Part shown: piece by piece, positions 36,519-48,057 of the stretch | How positions within the stretch are numbered: position 1 is the first letter of the stretch | Layout: each line of letters begins with the position of its first letter | DNA from: Mactromeris polynyma | Taxonomy: Eukaryota > Mollusca > Bivalvia > Venerida > Mactridae | Direction of reading: 5' to 3' | NCBI GenBank assembly: GCA_032209605.1 | Contig: JASFXZ010000020.1 | Span: forward strand, 2,425,501-2,489,500 | Length of the DNA stretch: 64,000 nt | Made by a program: the position numbers and the translations under genes | The notes under the pieces: generated by a model | The model's database searches: none | What the model was told of the DNA's origin: nothing | The model's input: only the letters and a program-made list of their open reading frames with translations

Positions 36519-36884
36519 ACAGTAAAACTTAGAAACCTCGAACAGCCGTCGGATATAGCAATTCGTTCGAGCCATCTATTATTCTATGTAACTTTGGTAT
36601 ACATGTGTATTTACGAACTGACTGTTCCCGGTACGAGTGGTGTACAATGCACTATGAAAATGGTTTAGATAATTAATTTCGGGTCGAATTTATATTAATT
36701 TTGAGACTTCGACGGACTTTACTCAATGACGATTGAACTTGATAAATTGTTGTTTGAGAATGTTATTTACTCTGCATTTCAATAGATCATTAACACTTAA
36801 ACAATCTTCACCGGGACTTAAGAACCTGTGCGAGATATCGACTGGGTTCGAGCCAAAACTGATCGAGGTATCGAAGTTCTACTG
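36519..36884. mobile_element. Pogo-like MITE, 366 bp, TA target
   Basis: Ends CAGTAAAACTTAGAAACCTC and GTATCGAAGTTCTACTG are inverted to each other and flanked by TA on both sides. Copy B at about 41375 shows the empty site with a single TA (AGAAGAATACGTCACCC). It is a short relative of the element at 51464-53225 and lies about 185 bp upstream of the candidate IRG start codon. Confidence 0.85.
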
Positions 36885-36944
36885 TACGGCACTCATTCCT
36901 AAAATTACCTATATATAATGATGATAGTTGTATGTATATCTTAA

Positions 36945-36985
36945 TAGTTCCCTGTAGCAACTTATTCTCTATCTTTTATATGACA
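36945..36985 (+). mobile_element. R1 3' tail fragment
   Basis: About 40 bp matching only the last part of R1 (CCCTGTAGCAACTTATTCTC). It is absent from copy B of the duplication. Confidence 0.6.
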
Positions 36986-37967
36986 GACGCGTATAAATCA
37001 TTATTTGATCAAGATAGAACCCTTACAATGCAGAAAAGAATGAGTGAATCACTTCTTTAGATTGTAACACCATTGCGCAATTTATTAATTGTACGTATGC
37101 TATTTTATTTAAATCATTTATTCAATAAAATGTACTATCTTTATTACATGCAGGATACAACTTTAATGGCAATGCATACTTCTTTTATATGTAATAATTT
37201 CGAAAAGCAATTAGCTTGTTCAGTTAGTTTGTAACCCTTATAAATTCCTCTATTTGTGTTTTCCAGATCACAAGCAATACAGAAATTACTATTTGTTAAC
37301 AATAGCAAAACTTACAAAAATACAGGACTTATTAAAATAACGGCCTTTCCAAAGTCTTCGCAAAATTATTATGTATATAAATGAGTTTGAACACAAATTT
37401 AACAACATGAATCAGATTATGAAAGCTACCAAATTCACCATGTCTAAATAATGAGTAAATTGATAACTTAGATTGATTCAAACTAAATTTGTGCTTCAAA
37501 TACGTCGTTTTCGTTTAATTTTACAAATTCGCAAGGCATACTCTCTACAATTATTAAACATCTTTCGGACGATATTTTTCACGAAATTCCACTATTTTTA
37601 GATTTGACCGCATCGATTGTGACGCAATGATACCTCTTATTCGTACAAATTCAACAACACTGTCCGTTTCGGGTCGGTACATATACGTATTTTCATGTTA
37701 ATAATATGTCTTCACGAGTTGGAGTAGATTAAGAAGTAACAATCACCCTATCCACTGGGCCTGAATGACAATATTTATGGGCAAGGTAATACAAATGTAT
37801 CTCTCAAAATTTCAATATATTTTCACTTGCTCATACACCGCAGAAGATAGCATAGCACTTGGATTAATGGAAACATTAAACGAAAAAAGTGACATGATAT
37901 GGCTATTTTTGAATTAAATAATATTCTAAAATACTCAGGCAGATATACCATGCTTAGCAAATAAAAG

Positions 37968-38230
37968 AGAGAGAATACGTAACTACATGGAAAGCCACAT
38001 ACATAAGACAATGCCTCCCCACGCAGATCTCCGGAAAAAACAACAATCCACAAAACATAAGATACTAAAGGAGGTCAAACGGTACACATATTAAGGAACT
38101 GAGGCGCAAGGAATGGCCCAGCAGACCACAAGGAATAACTAGGAGAATCAAAGTGGATAGTAAGGGAAGGGGAGGTAGAATTAATGGATGGAAAAGATCA
38201 CAGGACAAGTCAAGACAACTGGCCTTAATT
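37968..38230 (-). mobile_element. R1 repeat, minus strand, cut by Penelope-like DNA
   Basis: Nearly identical to 30668-30925, including ACATATTAAGGAACTGAGGC. It stops abruptly after CTGGCCTTAA, where a T run and the Penelope-like remnant begin. Confidence 0.75.
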
Positions 38231-38269
38231 TTTTTTCAAATCTTTTATCAATAAGGGCATTGTTTTAAG

Positions 38270-38890
38270 AGATATTCAAAGCATATTAAGACATAACTCT
38301 GTAAAATATCTAATTCCTATATACTTTAAAAATTCAGAACCTATTTTATTTTTTAAAAATACACAATGCAGTATTTACTTATTATAGTATTACGTCTGAT
38401 CTCAATACCTCTGATAACAATTCTGTGCAATATGGAAGGAATTCTTGAGACTGTTAAAAATCTAAATATCTATATAAACATGCAGGACATATAATCACAG
38501 GCAACCTTAAACTAATATCTGATAAAAGGGTTAAACATTTAATTTCCAAGGGTCCCAAACATAGATACTATAACAAGATAGATTTTTATAAATGTTAAGA
38601 ACATATTATTGACAAAAGGAACATGCAGATATCAGTCCCCAATTCCTGGAAGAACCAAATTATAAAAATCATGGATCAGAAAATTTAGTTTTATCAATCA
38701 AATCCTCGCCTGCCTAAATATCCGGAAGTGCCCTTCCGTAGTTTCGAAAACAAATCAAGAATTCTATAACAAATTATTACTTGTGCCAGCTGATAAAGCT
38801 GGCAACAACACAGCCATTGTATGACGGGTTTATTATACAGAATTCCTAAACTATACTAAGAAAGCATTAGTATTGTTTGAAACTGTATCA
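38270..38890 (+). pseudogene. Penelope-like retroelement fragment
   Basis: Conceptual pieces HIITGNLKLIS, ISKGPKHRYYNKIDF and VPADKAGNNTAIV appear in the order found in the N-terminal part of Penelope-like reverse transcriptases (as remembered). Stops interrupt all frames (for example after IDFYKC and after NNTAIV), and the polymerase core is absent. A decayed 5' fragment. Confidence 0.7.
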
Positions 38891-39064
38891 AGATTGAAAT
38901 TGTCGCTGACGTTAAATGACGTTCTGATGTATACTGCCATGAAATGACGTCAACATAGTAACGGACGCTAGTCTAAAGAAGCTGGAAAGGAGGGGTTAGT
39001 TGGTACAGGAAAACACCAACCTACCGAATATTTCAAGTTTTACGTAGACTTTAGTAAGCAGCAT

Positions 39065-42000
39065 TTTGATTATGAGAACGAAGCATTTCCCAAGATCAAC
39101 TACAAATGAAGACATTTGAGGGCTGATAGATAGGATAAACATACATAAAGAACTCATAACAACGCTTCAAAGAGAGTATAAAGCACATTGTAATAAAAAG
39201 CGTTATAAACGGACCAACGTCGAGAATTTCCGGAAACTCTGTAAGGAAGGAGCAATATTAGTTTTTATTCCGAGATTCCCTACTGAAATGGTAGATGGTT
39301 ATTTATAACAATGGATACAAAGATGTTACACGTATTAACATTGCATAAATACAATAACTGAATATTTGGAGAATATTTCATCATTTAAATTTACGCGCTA
39401 AAATTGGAATGATAGAGGTTGTCCTTGACAACATTAATTTTAACTTTCGTAGTACACCAATGACCTGATGTTGTATAAAAATGTTACATAGAAAGTGCAC
39501 AGCCGCTAAAATGGTTCTTTTCTGCAGTGGTATAAATATACAAGAATCATGTGACATGGCTTTTTTATTTTATCAGAACTACCATCATTGTACAAAAACA
39601 TTGATGTTTTAATCAAGATAAATCAATTTCTTCGTAAATAGCCTTGAGGTTTATTGGAAGTCTGGTTGCCCAAATGTCATTCTACATCTACTGAATATAA
39701 TAATACTCGAACGGATGAATTAATTTACACTCGGAATATAGCCGCTTTATACAAAACGATTTATGTGTGATTCATTATTACAGGGATCAACTCGATAAAA
39801 AAAGAATAAATGGGCAAGACCAGAATGCATCTTGTGACACTTGATCTCCGACTTTGACACAGGCGGAGAGGTGTCAGTTTCTTGCTATTAAAGGGCAAGT
39901 TATGTTAGTACTAGATCACATACGTCACTTTGACATAGTTTTACCTATCACAATAGTCTATTAAGAACACTTTGTTATGTCAGTATATATTTAATAATAA
40001 AGGAGTTGAACACACAAGATTGCATCCAACGAATTGGTATAGACAGTCGGTAGGATTGATCATCAACATGTCGAACTCGACAGTCTGTCACAGAAATGGC
40101 AGGATTACGCGGTTGACAACTGTCACCTAGTAGCACTTTCTGTACAAGTTACACGAATTATTAATGCATTATTTTTCATTGTAAAATGAAGTACCGATAC
40201 AACAGTGTTTCTATGGGACTGTTTAAACACATCATATCTGCGCCAGTAGTTCACGTATTTTCTCCATTGTCGTGCGTTTTCGTGGAAGCCGCCATTTTGT
40301 TCACTACATGGGAAGTATTCTTTACCTGTCATTATTAATATTTCAACCGTTAATATTTAAGAGTCGACAATAAAACAAAAAATGTATTCAATTGAGAACC
40401 GTTTCCGTAAATCGTCGATATTCAACCGAACGATGACGGAAAATAGCAACTCCCATGATTTCAATATACGTATAATTATTCGTTGGATATATTATATGTT
40501 GCACCGTTTTCTTGCATACGTATCTCTGCCTACTGTACACTAACTTACACTACAGTTATCATTATTTCTGCAAATTGCCAATTTTAATCAGCAGGTTACT
40601 TTGGGGTTCTTTCTTTTGTATAAGTGATGTCAGGTCAAACACGTTATCTAGCTGATATCGCAAACTCTTACCGCTATTGTTTGTTAGTCAATGACTACTT
40701 TCTTCGGGAGTATGTAGACGTTTGCGGTTCAGACTTGGGACTGACGAGCCACTTGCTAATTTCATGAAGTGATATTTACTTTAAATGCAACGGTATTGTT
40801 CACAGGCAAGTGAAAACAGACTTTTCACAAAAATACATACTTAGCCACATAAATAAAATAAAATACCACGAGCGACCATAAATATAGTGCTTGTTTTTCC
40901 TATAAAATATCTGTCTTGATCTCCGAAACTTTCTGTACATTATATTGATTATATGTTGATGGACATTATATCCCAGAGAAACACATTTAGGTATGCCATT
41001 GCTAAGCACAACAATTACAGTAACATAACATTAATTATATTTATTAACATACTTCGACAGTTAGAAAGCAGAGCAAAATAACTTACCGTTGGTTGCCATG
41101 TTCCCTCTTTACCATGTAACAGCGAAATGCTAATAAAATAATCCTTATATAACCTGAAAGTATCGGTTATATCACATGTTGTCAATTTAACAATGTATCA
41201 TGTGATTTTAATTTATCATTTTTATGACATAATGTCACGTTATCAGTAGTATTATATTGTTGTGCTTCGTACAATACTTACACGACCTTCAAAGTCACAT
41301 GACGCGTTTGAGTGTAACATACAAATATATGCGACCTTATTTATGTCCAGCAAGTCAAATCAGCGCTTATCAGAAGAATACGTCACCCAATCCTAAAATT
41401 ACTAATATTTAATGATGACATTTGTATATCCTTAGATGACAGACATTAAATTAATATTTGATCAAGATGGAATCCTTATAATGCAGAACAGAATGGGCGA
41501 ATCTCTTCTATATATTGTACCACAATTGCCTAATTTATTGATTGGACGCATCTTATTTTATTTAAATGTTTCATTTATTCAAGAAAATGTAATATCTTAA
41601 CTTCTTGCAGGATACACCTTTAATAGCAGTTCTGATCCTCATTTTATAGGTAAGTATTTCGAAAAGCAATTAGCTTGCACAGTTAGTTTGTTACCCTTAT
41701 AAATCTGTATTGTCCATATCACTAGAAATAAAGCAATCACTTTTACTTTCAAAATCTGATTCATGTTTTATTTTATAAATTCGCAAGACGTATTCTCTAC
41801 TATTTTTAAATATCATTTGGGCAATTTTTTCCGCTATTTTGACCACGAAATTTTAAGAATTGTTAGATATGACAGAATCGATTGTGACGCAGCGATAACT
41901 CTTATTCGTACAAGTTTAACAACACTTAAGTTAATCATCACTGTGCGTTTCGGGACGGTACATAGTTCTATTTTCATGTTAATAATATTATTAATCGGGA
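39065..42000. repeat. IRG segmental duplication, copy B, GTPase exon missing
   Basis: Contains, in the same order and orientation as copy A, the 3' flank (39065-39455), intron sequence (39456 to about 40845), the first-exon region (41010-41110) and the upstream region (41110-42000). At about 39455 the sequence passes directly from the equivalent of 17608 to that of 20402, so 2.8 kb with the GTPase exon is absent. No IRG coding remnant is visible. Confidence 0.7.
41087..41099 (-). pseudogene. Orphan IRG first exon in copy B
   Basis: ATGGCAACCAACG plus a GTAAGT donor, homologous to 36322-36334, encodes MATN in phase 1. The GTPase exon it should join is gone from its own copy. It could still splice to the copy A exon about 21 kb downstream, or be a relic. 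Confidence 0.45.
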
Positions 42001-42129
42001 CCTGAATAAGCGGTCACTTTACGCAATTTCGAGTTCCCGGAACACTAATCTATAATGAAGAAAATCCAGGTCCGGAAAGCGGTCTTAATAAACAGTTAAT
42101 AAATTTTAGATGTATGTTAAGTTCTACTT

Positions 42130-42450
42130 TAGCCATGTACAGTTCCGTTACTTGATATTCGTAATACTCGTGTTCTTTCTCCCTCGTTTGACCTAAGATT
42201 ACTGACTTTCGTAACTTGTTAGGTAATGTATTCCATCTATTAAACGTTTCCCCTTGTTGTCCCCCTAACTTCTCTAGACTGGCAATTGATCGTCCGACAG
42301 ACCATTCCTTGTTCACCTATTTCCACACATATTTATCCTTGTACCTCCTTTGTCCATAATGTTTTGTAGAATGTTGTTTTTTCTGGGGTCTTGGTGGGGA
42401 TGCACTGTTCTGTGCATGTAGCGTTCCCTGTAACAACTTAATCTCTTGTT
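42130..42450 (+). mobile_element. R1 repeat, diverged plus-strand copy
   Basis: ATGTATTCCATCTATTAAAC, CAGACCATTCCTTG and GTAGCGTTCCCTGTAACAAC follow in R1 order. Confidence 0.6.
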
Positions 42451-42654
42451 CAATATTCAATTTCAAATTTCAGTTTCCAGCAATTTGCGGGCATCACGCG
42501 ATCAAAATTTTACGTCGAGCCGACCGCTAAAACGATCATGAGGTGCATAAAGGGGAAAATAGTTTGGAAGACATATACCCCGTAAGTACATGTTGTTGTA
42601 TACTGGTATAATTGGTACTTTGATGAAACGCTATACACATGATCATCCGAACAT

Positions 42655-42822
42655 TATGAACGGCCAGGTCATTCCTTGAGTATCTGTTCCCGTACGTGTG
42701 TACCAATGAGCCTCCTGAAGTTCCTTATGTTTTATGGATTGTTGTTTGCCCAAAGGTCTTTGTGGGGAGGCACTGTCTTATGTATGTGCCGTTCTTATTC
42801 TCTCTCTTGTATTGTTGGTACA
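42655..42822 (+). mobile_element. R1 repeat, plus strand, 3' part
   Basis: CCTTATGTTTTATGGATTGT and GGGGAGGCACTGTCTTATGT, ending with TTCTCTCTCTTG. Only the last 170 bp of R1 are present. Confidence 0.7.
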
Positions 42823-43770
42823 TGGGAGATTTTAGCGCGAATGAATTCCACCTTTGATAGGAATTTGTTACAGTTTTTACTGTTTTATTTCCATGAAAAT
42901 CATTCATATGAGCATGCATTGCATATTTTCCGGACCTTTCATAGTCAGTCTAATAATTCGCCATCGTAGGGCACTTTGACGTTAACAAGATGTGTATACA
43001 GACGTTATTGGTACACGGGAATTTGTGTTGCCATTGATTATCTACTGACAACATTACAATAAAGTATTTGTGTTGTTATTTCCTCTGACAAAGCGGTGTT
43101 GTTAAAGAATTAATAACCTTCAGTGATACCTGGTTGTATTTTATATCATTGTAAGAACAACATTCCTTAATTACTCTTTCTTTAGTAAAACAACTATGTA
43201 CAGGGGAATTGCTATTAAGCATCAAGTAACACTAGGGAAAACATGACGGGAAAGGTGAAAGTTGTTATAGCCAGGATAGTACCAAAAATAACCAAATCAT
43301 TTTCATATTTTTAAATCCACCAAATTGATTGATTGTAGTTCCTTTTGCTTTGAAGGAGGTCCATAATATGAATTCAGTAATATATTTACTAAATGTATCA
43401 ACTGTATTGATTATAATTAATCATTGTTATATACTTGACGCTAATGATGTACACACATATCTATCTATATATAATGATGTAGGTGATTTGGAGGATGTCA
43501 ATTCACAAAACTTTCCTAATACATGAAGCTTTATCTGATACATACACCAACAATCTTTATCTTCGTGATCTTCAGAATTACCCTGTAACTGTGATTGAAA
43601 CTTAATTAGCCGATATATTAAGTTCAAATTAGTGCTGAAAATTGTTGTATACTTGGTTGCAATGAAAATTGATTTCAAACACAAAATGTCTTTAAAAAAA
43701 GATAATCCGAGTAATTTGAATACCCAACGATCAACACATTGTGAATAGTATTTCAATAACGTAGGGCGGT
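42823..43770. other. No gene seen
   Basis: AT-rich DNA with short frames only. Nothing matches the repeats elsewhere in the window. Confidence 0.4.
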
Positions 43771-43774
43771 CAGT

Positions 43775-44295
43775 TGACCTAAATCAGTTTCACATGACCG
43801 ACTCACATTCGGATTATAGAGTTTGTGATGTCTTACGGAAATTCAGTGGTTCAAACCAGGGCCCGGGATTATAACGGATACTTACACTCAGCACTCAAAT
43901 AACTAAATTTACTCTTATGAGTCTGGTAGTGACTCATAGTGAGTGTGAGAATGTATAATCATATTAACTTAGTGCTGAGCATTTTTGTACAGAATTGAGT
44001 GCAAAACGAGTAATTATTTAGTCTTAGTGTGGCACTCAAAGCCAACAATTACTCCTATATAACATAATTACCAGAAAATCTCCAAGTAAATGGACCAAAA
44101 AGAATATTCAGCACTCATTAGAAATGTTCATGCATTTTCCTCACTCAAATGTTCAATATCAGAGGAATGAGAGTAAATTTTGTGATTTGAGTGTAGACGT
44201 ATCCGTTATAATCCCAGGCCCATGTGGTCTTCCTCTACCATATTAGCGACCACATGACACAGCTGTTTATGTGACTTAAAACACATAAAACAGAT
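43775..44295 (+). mobile_element. Decayed SINE split by a MITE
   Basis: Left part: CATGACCGACTCACATTCGG to GTGGTTCAAACC (box B-like). Right part: TGTGGTCTTCCTCTACCA and GACTTAAAACACATAAA. The right half resembles the tail of the SINE type at 14300. The 360 bp between belong to the inserted element. Confidence 0.5.
43859..44221. mobile_element. MITE with 23-bp terminal inverted repeats
   Basis: The ends GGGCCYGGGATTATAACGGA and its complement are near-perfect inverses. The interior is rich in ACTCA/TGAGT words and has no coding content. The target duplication is unclear because GGGCC could belong to the element or the target. A poly-C run of about 14 lies nearby at 44340-44353. Confidence 0.8.
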
Positions 44296-44607
44296 GACCA
44301 TAATCAATGTGGCTGTAATATCATTCGATACTATCATGACCCCCCCCCCCCCCGCCGCTAGCAATTGTCGACCTCTACACTTCAATAAGGATTGTCACTA
44401 AGGATTGATACTTTTTATAACTTATCTCTACATTTGTATATTGCTATTTTGATATTTCAGGTGAATACTTCGTTATATCATACTATATGTATCACATGTA
44501 GATACATTAGATACGGGGAAACATACAGAAGCGGCCAAATTCATGAACAATTGTATTTATTCACTATACATGATATATGATACAGAGCATATATAGTCAT
44601 ACACGAC

Positions 44608-45818
44608 TCATAAAACATCACGTTTGTTGGTTATTTTATTATGCAAAAAAATACTAATTTTCAAAGCATCCTGAGCAGTCATTTCCAGTAGACTCTCAAG
44701 AGTGTTATAACAACTCATATAGGATGCACCACCACCAATAAGGCTACCAATTCCTGGCAAAACATACTTCAAAACCGACCCTGATGCAAACGTTGTCATC
44801 TTTTTAGCACCAAGTTTAGTCATGTATACTGCTATGCCCTTCGCAGTAAATTGCATCATTTGAGTTGTCAGATCAAGAGACTCTGTAAGTGCTTCTATAG
44901 ACATACCCATTTGCTCAGCATATTGTTTCAGAGCCTCATCAGACAAACCAAACTGCTGTTTGTAAAAGTTAGCTTCTCGAACAAGCGCTGTCAAGTCGAA
45001 AGCTATATCTAGGCCTGGAATCGGAATTGCTCCAACAATGCCAGATATCAAAGCAACATAATGTATACGCTCCTCCAATGCTTCTTTGCTTTCTAAAATG
45101 AAATCTTCGGAAAAGCTTTTGAGGGTAAACAACACAGCTTCTCTTTTTAATGTCGGAGCATCAATAACTAATTTGTAGGACAATTTAGGGAAATCATATG
45201 CGTCTCTTTCAAAAGTGTCTATGAGATAAACATCGTCATTGTACCCTGTCTTATCAAGATTTTTCTCACAGTCATATCTTATACTACTGAGAAGCTTCTT
45301 TTTATCGTGGGTCTTAGGGTGACTTTTCCTGTCATTCTCTACATCCGTAGAGATTTTAGACCTGACAAAATAGAATGTTTTATTTATACTTGTCAACTCT
45401 TTAGCAAGCCATATGTCATTCTCTGTAAACCTACTCGACGATATTATAATGAAATAATCATACATCCAGGCCTTAATTTTATCAAGGTACTCAATATATG
45501 TGAATGTAGGAGTACCTATACCAGGTAAGTCCCACAACAACAATTGATCATTGTTTGGGTGTTTATATGATTCAGGTTTCTTTGTTGTTTCAACAACACC
45601 CACCTCTGCTGCACCATCGTCATCTGCTGTAAGTCCACGTAATGCATTTACAAAACTCGACTTCCCTGCACCTGAATTCCCCGTTACGGCGATGTTTATT
45701 CGCTGTGTCTTCCATTCATCAAGCTGTTGCGAGAGAAATGCATTGACAGCTTTGATTCCTCCCTTCTCAACTGTCTCCCGCAACACTGTGATAAAAGATT
45801 CGTCATCATCAGTTGCAC
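44608..45818 (-). CDS. IRG-type GTPase, second gene, main exon
   Basis: Large exon of 403 codons with stop at 44608 after an acceptor CTCTTTCAG|GT, again in phase 1 and starting GATDDDES. It is a clear paralogue of the 19102-20258 gene: shared QQLDEW, GDDGAAEVGVVETT and FGLSDEA. G1 is GNSGAGKS and G3 is DLPGIG. The G4 position reads SKIS instead of TKID, so the aspartate that normally selects guanine is absent. Helical C terminus with a glycine-rich hydrophobic stretch (VLPGIGSLIGGG) consistent with membrane binding. The methionine at 45837 lies in the intron. The best first exon I find is 46773-46836, giving 424 residues. Likely role: cell-autonomous defence GTPase, by family. Confidence 0.85.
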
Positions 45819-46179
45819 CTGAAAGAGTAAAATTCACGGAGTATTCTTATGAAACTTAACATTAGTGAAGAGCTAACGTGTTAATGAATCACCATGACTT
45901 TGTTCCTCACCCTCGCTTACTAGAATTATTTCGATTTTAGAATTTACAAATACAGGTGTGAGCAATATTATTAGTTAAATATTTTATTTACTCTCCTGCA
46001 TACATCTTTATTCTTTATATTCCACTCTCTATTTTATGTACTTAATTGCAAAATAAATTTGTATTACACATCTTACTGTCAATTATCTATTATTCTGCTG
46101 GCTAGTGAATACCCCGTTGTATGTAGTTTTGTTTTATGTCATATATTACATACTGTTTGGTATGTTGTAAGTTATAGTG

Positions 46180-46470
46180 CTCCTACGTTCGTACTCGTGT
46201 ATTGAAGCCGTGCATAACAGGGCACAAAGAGTTTTCATCGGTGTTGGTAAATATACACCAAATGTTGGACTGGCTGGTGAATTGGGCTGGAAGCGTCAAA
46301 TTGTCCGTCAATGGAAATGTATTGCAGTGTACTTGTCAAAGTTAGCACGTATGGAAATAAAGTCATGTTTGTGGAACACGAACAATCGGTCAATGGCGCT
46401 ACCGGAAGAATCCAGATTTACCAAACGTACTGCACTCTGGGCATACAGTAAGGCAAGTCATACATGTAAA
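46180..46470 (+). pseudogene. LINE reverse transcriptase C-terminal fragment
   Basis: The frame contains IEAVHNRAQRVFIGVGKYTP and LGWKRQIVRQWK, typical of the region after the polymerase core in non-LTR retrotransposons. Neither the RT core nor the endonuclease is present. It lies in the first intron proposed for the second IRG gene, in the opposite orientation. Confidence 0.65.
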
Positions 46471-46545
46471 AACAGGTATCATTATGTAATATATCCACAT
46501 TTTATTTTAATAGTATTCTCACACTTTTACTTTGTTGTAAACTAA

Positions 46546-46564
46546 TAATAATAATAATAATACA
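46546..46564. repeat. (AAT)n microsatellite
   Basis: About six AAT units, possibly a tail of the preceding LINE fragment. Confidence 0.8.
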
Positions 46565-46772
46565 AATTTAAAGAGGCAACACAGTTGGGTAAGCCAAGTC
46601 TTCCCTGTGAGCCTCTATGATATATACAATACATAAGATAAATTTGTTAAAAATACTACCAATTATGGTCAATGTACATGCAGTTGATAGTGTCACCCTC
46701 GTTCGAAGACGACTTCGCACTTGTTTGTAATCAAAGCGATAAATAAAAGTTGGTAAACATACATACACTTAC

Positions 46773-46836
46773 CTACAGATACTGACAGCGTACTCATGTA
46801 CACAAGGACGAGTAGGATCTTTATATCAATAAACAT
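46773..46836 (-). CDS. Candidate first exon of the 44608-45818 IRG gene, signal-peptide-like
   Basis: The minus strand from ATG at 46836 runs 64 nt to a good donor (GTAG|GTAAGT) and ends in phase 1. It joins the IRG exon to read VSVG-ATDD. The encoded start has a hydrophobic core ILLVLVYMSTLSV, unlike the MASN/MATN starts of the other IRG copies. An in-frame ATG at 46851 would add five residues. The frame and donor fit, but a chance fit cannot be excluded. Confidence 0.4.
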
Positions 46837-47149
46837 GGCTTTGCTAGGCATATTTTTCGTTTGAAAGTGATGCTGAAAATATATATGAATACGTTTTAAA
46901 ATAACACATTATTCCGATGGCATAAACAGTCTTAGCGTAACTCCACAAAATGGGTAAAACAATTTAATACGAACGTTCAATCATGTATTACTATTAATGG
47001 ACAACTGTCCGCCTGGATTTATATTGAACGAGGTTGTCAGCAATTTAGTCCAATATATTCCCATACATTTTCTTTTTGTATGCCGAAATTCTTGCACTTT
47101 CTATGGAGAATAACATCAAAGGAATTATGTTGAATAATATAGAATCCTT

Positions 47150-47530
47150 TTATCACATGCAGACAATTCACTATTATGCAAAATGGAACTGAAAATAATA
47201 TTCAAAACACCATGGAAGCTTTAGAAGTTTATGTTTAACTTTCAGGTCTAAAAATCAATAGAGAAAAAAAATTAGTTATATGGATAGGACCCATCAAAGG
47301 ATGTAATCTTAGATTTTATCCAGAGTATAATATTGTTTAAGAATCTGAGTTGATTGGTATTACTCTTACAATTATTTTACTGGACCTACTAGATGCGAAT
47401 TATGTTGCAAAAACACAGAACATTAAAACACTATTCGCTCATCGGTCAAAAAGATTGTTTTCTCCTATTGGAAAAAAATGTTTCAATAAGGAAGAAAATC
47501 CTTTTAACACGACTGGTAACAATTTAACAT
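47150..47530 (+). pseudogene. LINE reverse transcriptase core fragment
   Basis: Pieces ADNSLL (decayed catalytic box region), NGTENNIQNTMEALEVY, LSGLKINREKKLVIWIG and SKRLFSPIGKK are in the order of non-LTR RT. Stops at about 47235 and 47338 and a frame change interrupt it. Confidence 0.65.
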
Positions 47531-47914
47531 ACAAAATATATATTACACTTATTTGTGACATTGTACCTTTTCATTTTATAGGTTTTTTTCACAACTCTTA
47601 AGTTGCACGACTCAGCTTGTAGATACGCAGCTTTGTGTGTATACGTACACGTAAACAAATACAAAATCAAAAGGGCCTCAAGACAAACATGATGGATGAA
47701 GATTATGTATCAAGTATTCCATTGGTTAGTGGCAAAATAACCACATCAACCATATATACTATAAATATAATTTCGCTTGAACATTGGCATTTTATTGCAG
47801 ACTCGGTGTGATGAATACATGTAAATATGCCATTATTAGAAACAAAACTTAAAGTAGCGTACGTAGTATTGGACATTCGGTTACTACCATGCTTTACACT
47901 TTAGAACGTAATAA

Positions 47915-48010
47915 AAGAGAGATAATAAGTTGCTACAGGGAACACCGCATACATAAGACAGTGCATCCCCACACAGACCTCCGCGAAAACAACAATCCGT
48001 GAATATAGAA
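47915..48010 (-). mobile_element. R1 repeat, short minus-strand copy
   Basis: AGTTGCTACAGGGAACACCG to GACCTCCGCGAAAACAACAA, then AATATAGAAGTGCTGTCCCT, which also flanks the R1 copies inside the big inverted repeat. Confidence 0.7.
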
Positions 48011-48057
48011 GTGCTGTCCCTTATTGATGATTTGATAACAGCTTTACATTTAGAACG

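Larger units (their letters stand above)
36240..37690. repeat. IRG segmental duplication, copy A, 5' part
   Basis: Matches 41010-42000 from AACATAACATTAATTAT through CGAAAAGCAATTAGCTTG and TCGATTGTGACGCA. In minus orientation it holds the end of intron 1, the 13-nt exon and the upstream region of the IRG gene. Compared with copy B it has gained a MITE (36519-36884) and an R1 tail (36945-36985). Confidence 0.75.

Noticed and set aside
40230..40285. Minus-strand ATGGCGGCTTCC with strong start context
   Set aside because: Opens only 14 codons before a stop, with a weak donor; it lies inside the copy B intron and has no counterpart in copy A.
45819..45837. Methionine at 45837 as start of the second IRG gene
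   Set aside because: The same reason: it lies in front of the acceptor CTCTTTCAG and homology starts after it.
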